Shown piece after piece: positions 24,287 through 33,601 of a stretch of 43,328 nt of DNA (position 1 is the first letter of the stretch; each line of letters begins with the position of its first letter). Both the position numbers and the translations under genes were made by a program. The DNA comes from Desulfobulbaceae bacterium (GTDB taxonomy: Bacteria; Desulfobacterota; Desulfobulbia; Desulfobulbales; VMSU01). Location of the stretch: assembly GCA_013792005.1 (NCBI GenBank), contig VMSU01000230.1, forward strand, positions 1-43,328, written 5' to 3'. The notes under the pieces are model-generated. The model was not told where the DNA came from. It saw only the letters and a program-made list of their open reading frames with translations, and searched no databases.

Positions 24287-27200
24287 ATGACTGCAATAGT
24301 CGAAGATGAAACCTTGCAGATGTATATCGAGGAATCGAAAGAGCATCTAGACACCATTGAAAGCGACTTGCTGGCGATTGAGCAGCAAGGCGAAAATATA
24401 GATGAGGCCTTGGTCAACAAGGTGTTTCGGGCCGCCCACTCCATCAAGGGCGGGGCAGGTTTCCTTGGTCTTAATACCATCAAGGAGCTTGCTCATAAGA
24501 TTGAGAACGTGCTGGATATGATCCGTAATTACCAGATGGTTCCAATCCCTGATGTGGTCAATATCATTTTGGTGGCCTTTGATTTTCTGGGTGAATTGTT
24601 GAATGATGCGGTTCATAGTGGTGACAAGGATATCTCGTCACATGTCGAGGCCTTGCAGGCTCTGGCCACGGCCAATCTCAATGCTGAAGAGAAAAGATTG
24701 GCGACTCAGACCGAGGAGATTCTGGCAGATGATCTTTTGACCACATTTACTCTGACTGATTTTGATCTGAATCAGGCTCGTCGTGGTGGAAAAAATGTCT
24801 ATATCCTCAAGTTTGATTTGATCCGGGACGTGCAGCGTAAGAATCAGACACCCTTCGCTCTGATGATGCAGCTGGATAGTCTGGGGTTGGTTTTGGATTT
24901 AAAGATTGGCATTGCCTCGGTTGGTGATCTGGATTCGGCTGAAATCTCTTCCGCTATTCCGATGTATGTCCTCTATGCCTCTGCTATTGAAGAAGATCTG
25001 ATCGGCACAGTGCTTGATTTGGATAAAGAAGATATCCGCTTGATTTCCATAGTTGAAAGGGCGGAGTCAAATGGGCAGGGAGAACCGGAGTTACATGATG
25101 CCGTTGACTCCATGGAGGTCTCGATGGGTGAGCCGCCTGAACAGAAAGAGGTAGATCATCAACTGCAGGAAGAGATTAGGCCGGAAAAAAGAGCTGTTGT
25201 CCAGGAGAGTGATAGTCAGTTCGGTAAGAAGCCGCTCAGTACTAAGGTCAAATCTGCGGAAAGCGGGGCCGATTCGCTTCGGGTCAGCGTCGGGGTGCTC
25301 GACCAGTTGATGAACCGGGCAGGCGAGTTGGTGCTGGCCAGGAATCAACTCCTGCAGGCCCTCTCCCAGGGAGATCGGCAAAGTGTTAAGGTGGCAGGTC
25401 AGAGGATCAGCCTGGTCACCTCGGAGCTGCAGGAAACCATCATGCTGACCAGGATGCAGCCGGTGGGCAATATTTTTAATAAATTTCCACGGTTGGTACG
25501 TGATTTGGCCAGGAGCCTGGGCAAGGAGATGGAACTTTCCCTGGAAGGCAACGAAGTGGAGATGGATAAGACCATTATTGAAGGATTGGGTGATCCTCTG
25601 ACCCATCTGGTGCGTAACTCTGCCGATCACGGCATTGAGATGCCGGATCACCGCAAGGACCATGGTAAGTCTATCAGCGGTCGTATTGTCTTGCGTGCGT
25701 TTCATGAGTCGGGCCAGGTTATTATTGAGATTGAAGACGATGGCAAGGGTCTTGATACTGACAAGCTGGCCGCCAAGGCCCTTGAAAAAGGCATCATTAA
25801 CGAGCAGCAGCTTGATGCCATGACCGATGCAGAAAAGATGAACCTGATCATGCTGCCCGGGTTTTCCACCGCCGAGAAGGTTACCGACGTCTCTGGCCGC
25901 GGGGTGGGTATGGATGTGGTCAAGACCAATCTGGACAAACTGGGTGGTCAGGTTGAAATTCAATCCCAAGTCGGCAAAGGCACCGTGGTCCGCATCAAGC
26001 TGCCCCTGACGCTTGCCATTATTCCCAGCCTCTTGGTGTCGAGCTGCGGCCAGAGGTTTGCTTTGCCCCAGGTCAATGTCGGCGAACTCTTGCGCATCCC
26101 GGCCAATCAGATCCGTGAAAAGATCGATAAGGTAGGCGGAGCGGATGTCCTTACCCTGCGCGGTGAGTTGATTCCGTTACTTCAGTTAAACAATGTGCTT
26201 GGCTTGCAACAAACCTACTTTGATGCAAAGTTGGGTGTCATTCGTGAAGACCGGCGGCAGCGCTTGATTGACGATCGCCTCATCAATCAGGAGGGGGAGA
26301 GTGTCTCCCCTTCGCCGGTAGCTAAGGAGGAACATTCAGTAGGTCTTGAGATGCCTGAGCGGCGGGGCAGCCGGTCAAGCGATATCTGTATCGTCGTTTT
26401 GCAGACTGGCGCCTTCAAGTATGGCATGGTGGTGAACGAGGTCCACGACACTATTGAAATTGTAGTCAAGCCCTTAGGGCGACACTTGAAAAACTGCGAC
26501 GTCTATGCCGGCGCCACTATCATGGGTGATGGCCGGGTCTCCTTGATTCTGGATGTGGCAGGCCTTGCCCGTCATGCCGATTTGCGCTCGCTCTCCGATG
26601 CCGAGAAAAAGGCCCATCAAGAACTTAAGGGCGCAAGCGAGGAATCGACCAGACAGTCGCTCCTGCTCTTCAGGAATGGCGCTGAAGAGCATTGCGCAGT
26701 CCCCTTACGCTTAGTCTTGCGTGTGGAGCAGATCAAGACCTCCGATATCGAGATCAAGGGCGGCAAAAAGGTTATTCAGTACCGGGGCGGCAGCCTGCCG
26801 GTGTTTGCCTTGGAAGAGGTGGCGAGCGTTGAGATGCTGGAAGAGTCCGACAAGCTGGCGGTGCTTTTGTTTGTGATTGGCGGCCATGAGGTAGGATTGT
26901 TGGCGGTACCGCCGCTTGATGTCATAGAAGTAGACCTGGTGGTTGATGAATCAACTCTGCGCCAGACCGGCATCAGCGGTTCTGCTATCATTCAGGGCAA
27001 GACCACGCTGCTCGTTAATATCTTTGAGGTGATTTATGCCTTGAAGCCTGACTGGCAGCAGCATGACACGACTATCACCAACTCGGCAGGGGGAGCGGCT
27101 GCTTCGTCAATTCTTCTGGTTGAGGACTCTCAGTTTTTCCGTTCTCAGGTAAAACATTTTATTGAAGATGCGGGGTACCGGGTCATTGAGGCGGAAGATG

Positions 27201-27469
27201 GGGTCGAGGCCTGGGCGATTCTGGAAAAGCGTGCGACTGAAATCGGCTTGGTTATCACCGATATTGAGATGCCCAACATGAACGGTTTTGAACTGACTTT
27301 TAAGATCAAAAACGATCCACGCTTCAGCCATCTTGAGGTAATCGCTCTGACTTCGCTGGCTGGGGAGGAGGATGTGGCCAAGGGCAAAAAGGTCGGCATC
27401 GACGAGTATCAGGTGAAGTTGGACCGTGATAATCTGATTCAGAGTGTCGCGGCCCGGATGCCACGGTGA
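24287..27469 (+). CDS. cheA: CheA-type chemotaxis histidine kinase with second CheW-like and receiver domains
   Basis: The 1060-residue cytoplasmic kinase has domains in this order. First is an N-terminal HPt with phospho-acceptor H51 in AAHSIKGGAGF, then a ~200-residue middle region. A dimerisation helix pair follows (SVGVLDQLMNRAGELVLARNQLL). The GHKL ATPase has GDPLTHLVRNSADHGI, DDGKGLD and SGRGVGMDVVK. Then come a CheW-like P5 domain (~590-780), a second CheW-like segment (~790-925) and a receiver (~940-1058) with phospho-acceptor D in VITDIEMPNMNG. E. coli CheA is about 650 residues with one CheW-like domain and no receiver. The added receiver may act as a phosphate sink or competitor. 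AAGGAGG lies 10 nt before the ATG at 24287. It follows the STAS gene by 43 bp. Confidence 0.95.
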   Translation: MTAIVEDETLQMYIEESKEHLDTIESDLLAIEQQGENIDEALVNKVFRAAHSIKGGAGFLGLNTIKELAHKIENVLDMIRNYQMVPIPDVVNIILVAFDFLGELLNDAVHSGDKDISSHVEALQALATANLNAEEKRLATQTEEILADDLLTTFTLTDFDLNQARRGGKNVYILKFDLIRDVQRKNQTPFALMMQLDSLGLVLDLKIGIASVGDLDSAEISSAIPMYVLYASAIEEDLIGTVLDLDKEDIRLISIVERAESNGQGEPELHDAVDSMEVSMGEPPEQKEVDHQLQEEIRPEKRAVVQESDSQFGKKPLSTKVKSAESGADSLRVSVGVLDQLMNRAGELVLARNQLLQALSQGDRQSVKVAGQRISLVTSELQETIMLTRMQPVGNIFNKFPRLVRDLARSLGKEMELSLEGNEVEMDKTIIEGLGDPLTHLVRNSADHGIEMPDHRKDHGKSISGRIVLRAFHESGQVIIEIEDDGKGLDTDKLAAKALEKGIINEQQLDAMTDAEKMNLIMLPGFSTAEKVTDVSGRGVGMDVVKTNLDKLGGQVEIQSQVGKGTVVRIKLPLTLAIIPSLLVSSCGQRFALPQVNVGELLRIPANQIREKIDKVGGADVLTLRGELIPLLQLNNVLGLQQTYFDAKLGVIREDRRQRLIDDRLINQEGESVSPSPVAKEEHSVGLEMPERRGSRSSDICIVVLQTGAFKYGMVVNEVHDTIEIVVKPLGRHLKNCDVYAGATIMGDGRVSLILDVAGLARHADLRSLSDAEKKAHQELKGASEESTRQSLLLFRNGAEEHCAVPLRLVLRVEQIKTSDIEIKGGKKVIQYRGGSLPVFALEEVASVEMLEESDKLAVLLFVIGGHEVGLLAVPPLDVIEVDLVVDESTLRQTGISGSAIIQGKTTLLVNIFEVIYALKPDWQQHDTTITNSAGGAAASSILLVEDSQFFRSQVKHFIEDAGYRVIEAEDGVEAWAILEKRATEIGLVITDIEMPNMNGFELTFKIKNDPRFSHLEVIALTSLAGEEDVAKGKKVGIDEYQVKLDRDNLIQSVAARMPR

Positions 27470-27618
27470 ATGAAGGGAGGATGTGCTTTGCTTGTCTACC
27501 GAATCTTATATAAACCATAGAGAAGAAGTTCTCTTGAAAATAGAAACGGTTTGCCGGGGCCTCCATGTCTTCGGCAGCAATTAACAGTTTGCGATTCAAA
27601 CAAAATGGGAGAATGGTT

Positions 27619-29289
27619 ATGCAATGGTTCGATGATATGAAAATAGGCAAGAAACTTATTTCCAGTTTTATTTTGATGGCCCTTATCGCTGGTGGTATCG
27701 GGTGGGTCGGTGTCGTCAATATTCGCCATATTGATGATCAAGACACATTCTTGTATGAGAAGACGACTGTCCCGATAGCACTGTTGGTGACGATTTCGAC
27801 CAATTTTCATCGGATTCGGGTTAATCTTCGGGATATGTTGCTGACCGAGGACCAGGCGGAAAGACAAGAGTTTAGTCAACGTATCGATGAGTTGACCAAA
27901 GCTTTAGGAAAGGCAGAGCAGGAGTATGAGAAGACCTTTATTAACGACGATGATCGCAGGATTTTTCAGGAACTGGTGGACAAGCGGGCGGTCTATGTGC
28001 CGATCAGGGATAAAGTGATCGAGATGATCCTGGCCGGGAATAAGGATGGCGCCCAAGCTCTGATGGCAGGGGATGCGATGAAGGCGTCTAATGCCGTGCA
28101 GGAACTCATTGACAAGATTACCGACCTAAATATTCAAGCCGCCAAGGATACCGCAGCCAATAATACAGTTGTAGCCAACAAGGCGGTGACGCTGATGCTC
28201 TCCCTGGCAGTTGCCGGTGCACTTGTCGCGATTTTTCTTGGATTTTTCATTTCCCGTTCCATTGCCATTCCTTTGCGTAAGGGGGTTGATTTTACCACCA
28301 GTGTGGCGAACGGTGACCTCTCACAGACTTTGGCCCTGAACCGGCAAGACGAAGTCGGCGAACTGGCCGCTGCCATGAATGCTATGGTAGGGAAACTTAA
28401 AGGTCTTATTGGTAATATCGGCGATGGAGTAAAGACCCTCTCTTCTTCTGCCACCGAGATGGCAGCCATCTCCACCCAGATGACCAACGGTTCCAACACC
28501 ACGGTGGCTAAGTCCAACGCCGTGGCAGCGGCAGCTGAAGAGATGACCTCCAATATGCACTCGGTGGCAGCCTCCATGGAGCAGGCCTCGACTAACGTCA
28601 ACACCGTGGCCTCGGCAGCCGAAGAGATGAGCGCCAACATCAACAATGTCTCTAACAATGTCACTGAGGCCAAGAGTTCGGCCAACAGCGCCGTCACCTT
28701 GACTAAACGGGCGGCGGATCAGATCAACAACTTAGGCCAGGCAGCAGAGGCCATTGGCTTGGTCACTGAGACCATCAAGGCCATCTCCGACAAGACTAAT
28801 CTCCTGGCCTTGAACGCCACCATCGAAGCAGCCCGGGCCGGCGAGGCAGGCAAAGGATTTGCGGTCGTGGCCAATGAGATCAAAGAGCTGGCTCAGCAGA
28901 CAGCTGACGCCACCGGCGATATCAGCCAGAAGTTGAACGGTATCCAGAAAGCCACCGGCACCACGGTGACCGAGATCAACGAGGTGGTGAATGCCATCAA
29001 TCAAGTTGACAGTCTGATTAACTCCATTACCGCTGCTATCAGTCAGCAGAATGTCGCTACCCGCGATATTTCTGAAAACATCAACCAGACGGCGCAGGGT
29101 TTGAGTGAGATTAACACCAATGTCACCCAGACCAGCCAAGCGGCTGGCCAGGTATCAAAAGAGATTGCCGATGTCAATGAATCGGCCAATGAGATCAGCA
29201 ACTCCAGCTCTCAGGTCCAGCAGAGCGCGAGCGAGTTGAGCAAGCTCTCCGAGCAACTGCAGGGCATGGTTAATCAGTTTAAAGTGTAA
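27619..29289 (+). CDS. Methyl-accepting chemotaxis protein with four-helix-bundle sensor
   Basis: The 556-residue protein has a first membrane helix (~residues 9-32), a ~150-residue periplasmic 4HB-type helical sensor, and a second membrane helix (~190-212, [19 protein letters not shown]). A HAMP domain and the long cytoplasmic MA coiled coil follow. The hairpin tip is [60 protein letters not shown], the standard CheA/CheW-binding signature. Alternating alanine/serine/glutamate blocks offer methylation sites for CheR/CheB. There is no C-terminal CheR-tethering pentapeptide. The ATG at 27619 has GGGAG 7 nt upstream; another start at 27613 lies within this. The ligand is unknown. Its signalling half is nearly identical to that of the receptor at 30124. 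Confidence 0.95.
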   Translation: MQWFDDMKIGKKLISSFILMALIAGGIGWVGVVNIRHIDDQDTFLYEKTTVPIALLVTISTNFHRIRVNLRDMLLTEDQAERQEFSQRIDELTKALGKAEQEYEKTFINDDDRRIFQELVDKRAVYVPIRDKVIEMILAGNKDGAQALMAGDAMKASNAVQELIDKITDLNIQAAKDTAANNTVVANKAVTLMLSLAVAGALVAIFLGFFISRSIAIPLRKGVDFTTSVANGDLSQTLALNRQDEVGELAAAMNAMVGKLKGLIGNIGDGVKTLSSSATEMAAISTQMTNGSNTTVAKSNAVAAAAEEMTSNMHSVAASMEQASTNVNTVASAAEEMSANINNVSNNVTEAKSSANSAVTLTKRAADQINNLGQAAEAIGLVTETIKAISDKTNLLALNATIEAARAGEAGKGFAVVANEIKELAQQTADATGDISQKLNGIQKATGTTVTEINEVVNAINQVDSLINSITAAISQQNVATRDISENINQTAQGLSEINTNVTQTSQAAGQVSKEIADVNESANEISNSSSQVQQSASELSKLSEQLQGMVNQFKV

Positions 29290-29323
29290 GGTGGGTGTTC
29301 TGGTAACTCTCAGCTTACACTTT
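29281..29323 (+). terminator. Hairpin overlapping the chemoreceptor stop codon
   Basis: AAAGTGTAAG at 29281-29290 includes the receptor's last codons and its TAA. It pairs perfectly with CTTACACTTT at 29314-29323 across a 23-nt loop, and TTAAAG follows. The stem is A/T-rich and the U-run is short, so it may be a weak or partial terminator, or simply 3'-end protection. Confidence 0.4.
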
Positions 29324-29390
29324 TAAAGGGACGCCCTCCCTGGTTCCTTTGGGCTCTGCTTGGAGAACGAGAGCGGTGCTTGTGCATTGC

Positions 29391-29506
29391 TCCCTGAACA
29401 GAGTCGATTAATATAAGGGCGGTCCTTGAGTGGAACCTGATTTGCAAAGGCGGTGCTGAGCGGAGCCGATTTGTAAGGGTGGTCCCTGAGCGGAGCCGAA
29501 GGGCGG
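29391..29506 (+). repeat. Degenerate tandem array of ~30-bp units upstream of cheW
   Basis: Four head-to-tail units lie at 29391-29422, 29423-29453, 29454-29482 and 29483-29506 (32, 31, 29 and 24 bp). They share a consensus core close to TCCCTGAGCGGAGCCGAtTT and a GGGCGG end. The core is also present, inverted, at 4892-4912. The array fills most of the receptor-cheW gap and ends 23 bp before the cheW ATG. Confidence 0.7.
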
Positions 29507-29529
29507 CAATCAACACATGGGAGAAGGGT

Positions 29530-29982
29530 ATGCTTGAACAAGAGGCTTCTTCAATAAGCCAAGATGAAAACGTTCAGATTTCAACATTTTATTTAAATGA
29601 TACCCTCTGTGGTATCGACATTGATCTGGTCCAGGAAATTAATGGTGATCTTGCCTTTACTCCGGTGCCGCTCGCCGATGACTTTGTGCTGGGGATTATG
29701 AATTTGCGAGGACAGATTGTTACCGTGATCGATCAAGGCATGAAGATCGGTTTTCCTCCATTTAAGAAAACCGGTGAGAGCCGGGTCATTATTGTGCGTT
29801 CTGGCAACGAGCATATTGGGGTCGTAGTCGACAAGGTGAAAGAGGTCGTCACTGTCTCCAGAAAGACCATCTCCAAACCGCCGTCCAATATCAAAGGCTC
29901 TCAGGGGAAGTTTTTCAAAGGGGTGATCCAGACTGAAAAGCATGAACTCCTGGCTTTGCTTGATATCGACGAAATCTTGTGA
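29530..29982 (+). CDS. cheW: CheW coupling protein
   Basis: The 150-residue single CheW domain links CheA to chemoreceptor tips. Typical elements are FYLNDTLCGIDIDLVQEI, GIMNLRGQIVTVIDQGMKIG (the conserved N-LRG-x-ivPVIDL-like loop) and IIVRSGNEHIGVVVDKVKEVVTV. I chose the ATG at 29530 because GGAG lies 7 nt upstream. A GTG at 29479 would add 17 residues encoded by the tandem repeat, which is unlikely to be real. The gene stands between the two chemoreceptor genes, with 240 and 141 bp gaps, so it may have separate transcription start sites. Confidence 0.95.
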   Translation: MLEQEASSISQDENVQISTFYLNDTLCGIDIDLVQEINGDLAFTPVPLADDFVLGIMNLRGQIVTVIDQGMKIGFPPFKKTGESRVIIVRSGNEHIGVVVDKVKEVVTVSRKTISKPPSNIKGSQGKFFKGVIQTEKHELLALLDIDEIL

Positions 29983-30058
29983 GGTTTAAGTTGTCGTGTT
30001 TTGGTCTGTTAGGAACATGAGGACAGAGAAGGCAAGGGATCTCCATTTCGTAATCACT

Positions 30059-30087
30059 GCTAGTTTTGTTAGTTAACTAGCTATAAT
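30059..30087 (+). promoter_or_regulatory. Candidate -10 element and palindrome before the second chemoreceptor
   Basis: A perfect TATAAT lies at 30082-30087. Just upstream GCTAGTT (30059-30065) and AACTAGC (30075-30081) form a 7-bp inverted repeat, which occupies the place of a -35. No good -35 hexamer is present. An activator-dependent promoter is possible. Confidence 0.3.
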
Positions 30088-30123
30088 CTAAAGACCAAAA
30101 TATCCTACTTAAGGAACAACTAC

Positions 30124-32154
30124 GTGAAAATTTTTGTTAAACTGACCGGATCATTTATTATTGTTGCTCTTATTACAGCTCTTGTCGGCATTATTGGCTG
30201 GATAGGAATCAACTCCACCCAGAAGAACCTTATTGAGGTGGCCGAGGTCCGAATGCCTGCCATTCAAGGCCTTGGCTGGATGATGGAGGCCATGAATGCC
30301 ATTAAGTCGGCGGAAAGGACTATGCTCATGTCTTCAATTACCAACAAGGACCGGCAGCATGAAGTCAATAATCTCGTCAAGCGCTGGCAGTTGTTTAACG
30401 ATGGACGCGACCTTTACGAGCCACTACCCAAAAGCAAGGAAGAAGCCGAATTATGGGCAAAGGTGTCTGACCTGACCCGCCAATGGCACACGGAACACGC
30501 CAAGCTAGTGGTCAAGGTAAAGACTGTACGCCTTGATGATATTGAAACCATGGAAGCAATATTGGTACAACGCCTGCTGGACCATATTCTTTGGGTTAAC
30601 GCTCTAGAAGTTGCAATCGCCAGCGGCATACCGTTTACCGGCCAGCTTGATCCCACCAAATGCGGCTTTGGCAAATGGCAATTCGCCTTCACTTCCGATA
30701 GCCCTGAGTTCAATGCTATTATTTCCGAGATGACCCCCGATCACCAGAAGCTGCACGGCCATGGCCACACGATCAATGACTTGTTGTCCCAAGGCAAAAC
30801 TGATCAAGCCCACGTCATCTTCAGTCAGGAGGTAAAACCGACTCTCGCTGCCATCCGCGCACATTTTGATACCGCATTAAAACATGTCCGGGGTGAAATC
30901 ATCTTACTTGATGAGGCAAGAGAAATAGGGTTCGGCAGTGAGCGATTGGTATTCAGCCAATTAGACAAAGCTTTAGATGATGTTGTTGAGCACAACACCA
31001 AAGTTGCCGCTAAGAGTAAGACTATGGCGATTACAACTTCCGCCCGCAGTAAGTTTACCTCCCTTTGTGCCATAGGACTGGGAACACTTATCGCTATCGT
31101 CTTCGGGGTCTTGCTGTCGCGCAGCATCTCGGTACCCTTGGCCAAGGGGGTTGCCATGCTAGAGGATATTGGACAAGGAATTTTGACCGGCAGGTTGAGG
31201 ATGAATCGTGCTGACGAAATCGGTCAGATGGCCAATGCCATTGACCAGGTGGCAGACAAGCTCAGCGCCATGATTAAGGGTATCAGCGACGGCGTCAGGA
31301 CCTTAACCTCATCGTCGACGGAGATGGCCGCCATCGCGAGTCAAATGACTTCTGGCGCTTCGATCACGGTGGCCAAGGCCAATTCAGTGGCAGCGGCAGC
31401 CGAAGAGATGACTTCCAACATGCATTCGGTGGCTGCCTCTATGGAGCAGGCTTCGACCAATGTCAGTACGGTGGCGGCTGCGGCTGAAGAGATGAGCGTC
31501 AACATCAACAATGTTGTAAATAATGCCAACGAGGCCAAAAACTCAGCCAGCGCCGCAGTTGATCTGACTCAGAGAGCGGCGAATCAGATTAATGATTTAG
31601 GTCAGGCGGCTGAGGCCATTGGCCTGGTGACCGAGACCATCAAGGCTATATCTGATAAGACTAACCTCTTGGCCTTAAACGCCACCATTGAAGCGGCCCG
31701 GGCCGGGGCAGCAGGTAAGGGGTTTGCGGTAGTTGCCAACGAGATCAAAGAATTGGCTCAGCAGACCGCAGATGCCACCGGCGACATCAGCCAGAAGCTG
31801 AATGGTATCCAGAAGGCAACCGGCGTCACTGTTGCCGATATTAACCAGGTGGTGGCTTCAATCAACCTCGTTGACGGCCTGATCAACTCAATTTCTACAG
31901 CTATCAGCCAGCAGAATATCGCTACCGGTGATATTTCCGAAAATATCAACCAAACTGCACAAGGCATAAGCGAAATTAACATCAATGTCACCCAGACCAG
32001 TCAGGCAGCGGGCCAGGTGGCCCAAGAGATTGCCGATGTCAATGAGTCTGCCAATGAGATCAGTAACTCCAGTTCGCAGGTCCAGCAAAACGCCAACGAG
32101 TTGAGTAAACTCTCTGAGCAGTTGCAGGGCATGGTTAACCAATTTACAGTATGA
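30124..32154 (+). CDS. Methyl-accepting chemotaxis protein with extracytoplasmic CZB-like zinc-binding sensor
   Basis: The 676-residue receptor has membrane helices at ~11-29 and ~313-332. The ~280 residues between them contain a pattern of the chemoreceptor zinc-binding (CZB) type: DHILW (H154), TKCGFGKW (C180) and PDHQKLHG (H207, H211). Those residues form the known 3-His/1-Cys zinc site. CZB domains usually sit in the cytoplasm at the C-terminus of receptors or cyclases, so this location is unusual. A HAMP domain and the MA signalling domain follow, with the same tip sequence as the receptor at 27619. The start is GTG at 30124 with AAGGA 9 nt upstream. CZB proteins are known to respond to zinc, and in some cases to hypochlorite or pH; the ligand here is not proven. 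Confidence 0.93.
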   Translation: MKIFVKLTGSFIIVALITALVGIIGWIGINSTQKNLIEVAEVRMPAIQGLGWMMEAMNAIKSAERTMLMSSITNKDRQHEVNNLVKRWQLFNDGRDLYEPLPKSKEEAELWAKVSDLTRQWHTEHAKLVVKVKTVRLDDIETMEAILVQRLLDHILWVNALEVAIASGIPFTGQLDPTKCGFGKWQFAFTSDSPEFNAIISEMTPDHQKLHGHGHTINDLLSQGKTDQAHVIFSQEVKPTLAAIRAHFDTALKHVRGEIILLDEAREIGFGSERLVFSQLDKALDDVVEHNTKVAAKSKTMAITTSARSKFTSLCAIGLGTLIAIVFGVLLSRSISVPLAKGVAMLEDIGQGILTGRLRMNRADEIGQMANAIDQVADKLSAMIKGISDGVRTLTSSSTEMAAIASQMTSGASITVAKANSVAAAAEEMTSNMHSVAASMEQASTNVSTVAAAAEEMSVNINNVVNNANEAKNSASAAVDLTQRAANQINDLGQAAEAIGLVTETIKAISDKTNLLALNATIEAARAGAAGKGFAVVANEIKELAQQTADATGDISQKLNGIQKATGVTVADINQVVASINLVDGLINSISTAISQQNIATGDISENINQTAQGISEININVTQTSQAAGQVAQEIADVNESANEISNSSSQVQQNANELSKLSEQLQGMVNQFTV

Positions 32155-32349
32155 GGAGGCTGTTAATAATTCTCAGGTGACGTTTGAATCTGGGTCGAAG
32201 TGTTTGCCGTTCGAGGTGAGACGATGAGGTGAGAATAGTTGGATCCAGGAAAGAAGATGAGTTTCTTATTATAAGAGCCTGGCAGAGGTGGTGTGTAAGC
32301 AATGCCGGGTACGACAATCGCTGAGCATCAGCAAAATAAGGATTTTTAA

Positions 32350-33441
32350 ATGCCCATTAAAGTGTTGGTCGTGGATGATACGATTTTTTATCGAACAGTT
32401 GTTTGCGATATCTTAAAGACCTTCCCCAATGTCGAGGTCGTAGGGTCGGCCAATAACGGGGCCATTGCCCTGTCCCGCATTAAAACTTTAAAGCCTGACC
32501 TGATCACCTTAGATGTTGAGATGCCGGTGATGAACGGATTGCAACTGATGGTCGCCATTAACGAGCAGGGGTTGGATGTGGATTGCTTGATGTTAAGTTC
32601 AAAGACGGAAAAAGGCAGCGCCATTACCATGCAGGCTCTGACCCTGGGGGCCTTTGATTTTATTACCAAGCCTGATGCATCTACTCCAGCAGATAATATC
32701 AGGGAACTTACTACGCATCTGCGGAAATTTATCTCTATCTTTGAGCAGCGCCTTATCTTGAAAAGGAAGATGGGGACTAAGGGCATGGTCAAGAAGTCTG
32801 GCGCTGCGCTTGCGGCCTTGCAGACTAAGGAGATATTAGCCGTTTCGACGCGAGCGGCCAATCGGACAGAAAAATCACAGGCCGTGGCCATCGGTATTTC
32901 AACCGGGGGGCCAAATGCCTTGAATATCCTGCTGCCCAAGCTACCAGCACATATTGGTGTTCCAATTTTTCTGGTTCAACACATGCCGCCGATGTTTACC
33001 GCGTCCCTGGCAAAATGTCTTGATGATAAGTGTCAACTCAAGGTCAAAGAGGCGGAAAATGGTGAAACGGTTGTGGCTAATACGGTCTATATCGCCCCAG
33101 GCGGGAAACAGATGAAAGTGGCCAGCAGCGTGGGCTTGGACAAAATTATCCGCATCACCGATGATCCTCCTGAGAACAATTGCAAACCTGCGGTTGATTA
33201 CCTTTTTCGCTCAGCAGCGCGGGAATACGGGTCAAAATTGACCTGCGTGGTTATGACCGGGATGGGTTCAGACGGCCAGATCGGCATGACGGTGGCCAAG
33301 GCCTCCGGGGCGCTGACCATTGCCCAGGACGAGGCCTCGTGTGTGGTCTATGGCATGCCGAAGGCAGTTATTGATGCCGGAGTGGCAGATGTCGTCGCCC
33401 CGCTTGATTCCATTGATCGAGCTATCATCAGAACCTTATAA
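32350..33441 (+). CDS. cheB: CheB: receiver plus protein-glutamate methylesterase/deamidase
   Basis: The 363-residue protein has an N-terminal receiver (acid pair VDDT, phospho-acceptor D55 in LDVEMPVMNG, K in TKPDAS) and a C-terminal CheB esterase domain. The catalytic triad is visible as S184 (GISTGGP), H211 (VQHMPP) and D308 (GMGSDG). It removes methyl groups from receptor glutamates for adaptation; phosphorylation of the receiver by CheA relieves inhibition. The linker contains no tethering motif that I recognise. It lies 195 bp after the second receptor gene and 160 bp before cheR, a gap filled by a repeat. Confidence 0.97.
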   Translation: MPIKVLVVDDTIFYRTVVCDILKTFPNVEVVGSANNGAIALSRIKTLKPDLITLDVEMPVMNGLQLMVAINEQGLDVDCLMLSSKTEKGSAITMQALTLGAFDFITKPDASTPADNIRELTTHLRKFISIFEQRLILKRKMGTKGMVKKSGAALAALQTKEILAVSTRAANRTEKSQAVAIGISTGGPNALNILLPKLPAHIGVPIFLVQHMPPMFTASLAKCLDDKCQLKVKEAENGETVVANTVYIAPGGKQMKVASSVGLDKIIRITDDPPENNCKPAVDYLFRSAAREYGSKLTCVVMTGMGSDGQIGMTVAKASGALTIAQDEASCVVYGMPKAVIDAGVADVVAPLDSIDRAIIRTL

Positions 33442-33448
33442 AGGTGGC

Positions 33449-33542
33449 GTTCACAGGGGCATTGTAGTCGTTCACCAGGGGCACCGAAACTACAGAGGTA
33501 ACCCCGGAACTGTAAACGTTCACAGTGCTGCTGAATGTTTAC
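33449..33542. repeat. Intergenic repeat region between cheB and cheR
   Basis: Two direct copies of a CGTTCACnAGGGGCA-like unit start at about 33449 and 33469. A hairpin follows: GTAAACGTTC (33512-33521) against GAATGTTTAC (33533-33542), with a short outer CCCCG/CGGGG extension. Motifs CGTTCACCAG and CCGG-ACTGTAA recur at the right end of the window (43287-43328). Confidence 0.55.
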
Positions 33543-33601
33543 GGGGCCTTGAGCAATGAGTAGAGCAGGCGTTTGAACAACATATAATTTATGGGATTGA
33601 G

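Noticed and set aside
24941-26000. Long antisense frame within cheA
   Set aside because: It is opposite a fully supported CheA sequence and shows no domain motifs.
29479-29529. Extended CheW start at the GTG in the tandem repeat
   Set aside because: The added 17 residues come from repeat sequence; a better-placed ribosome-binding site serves the ATG at 29530.
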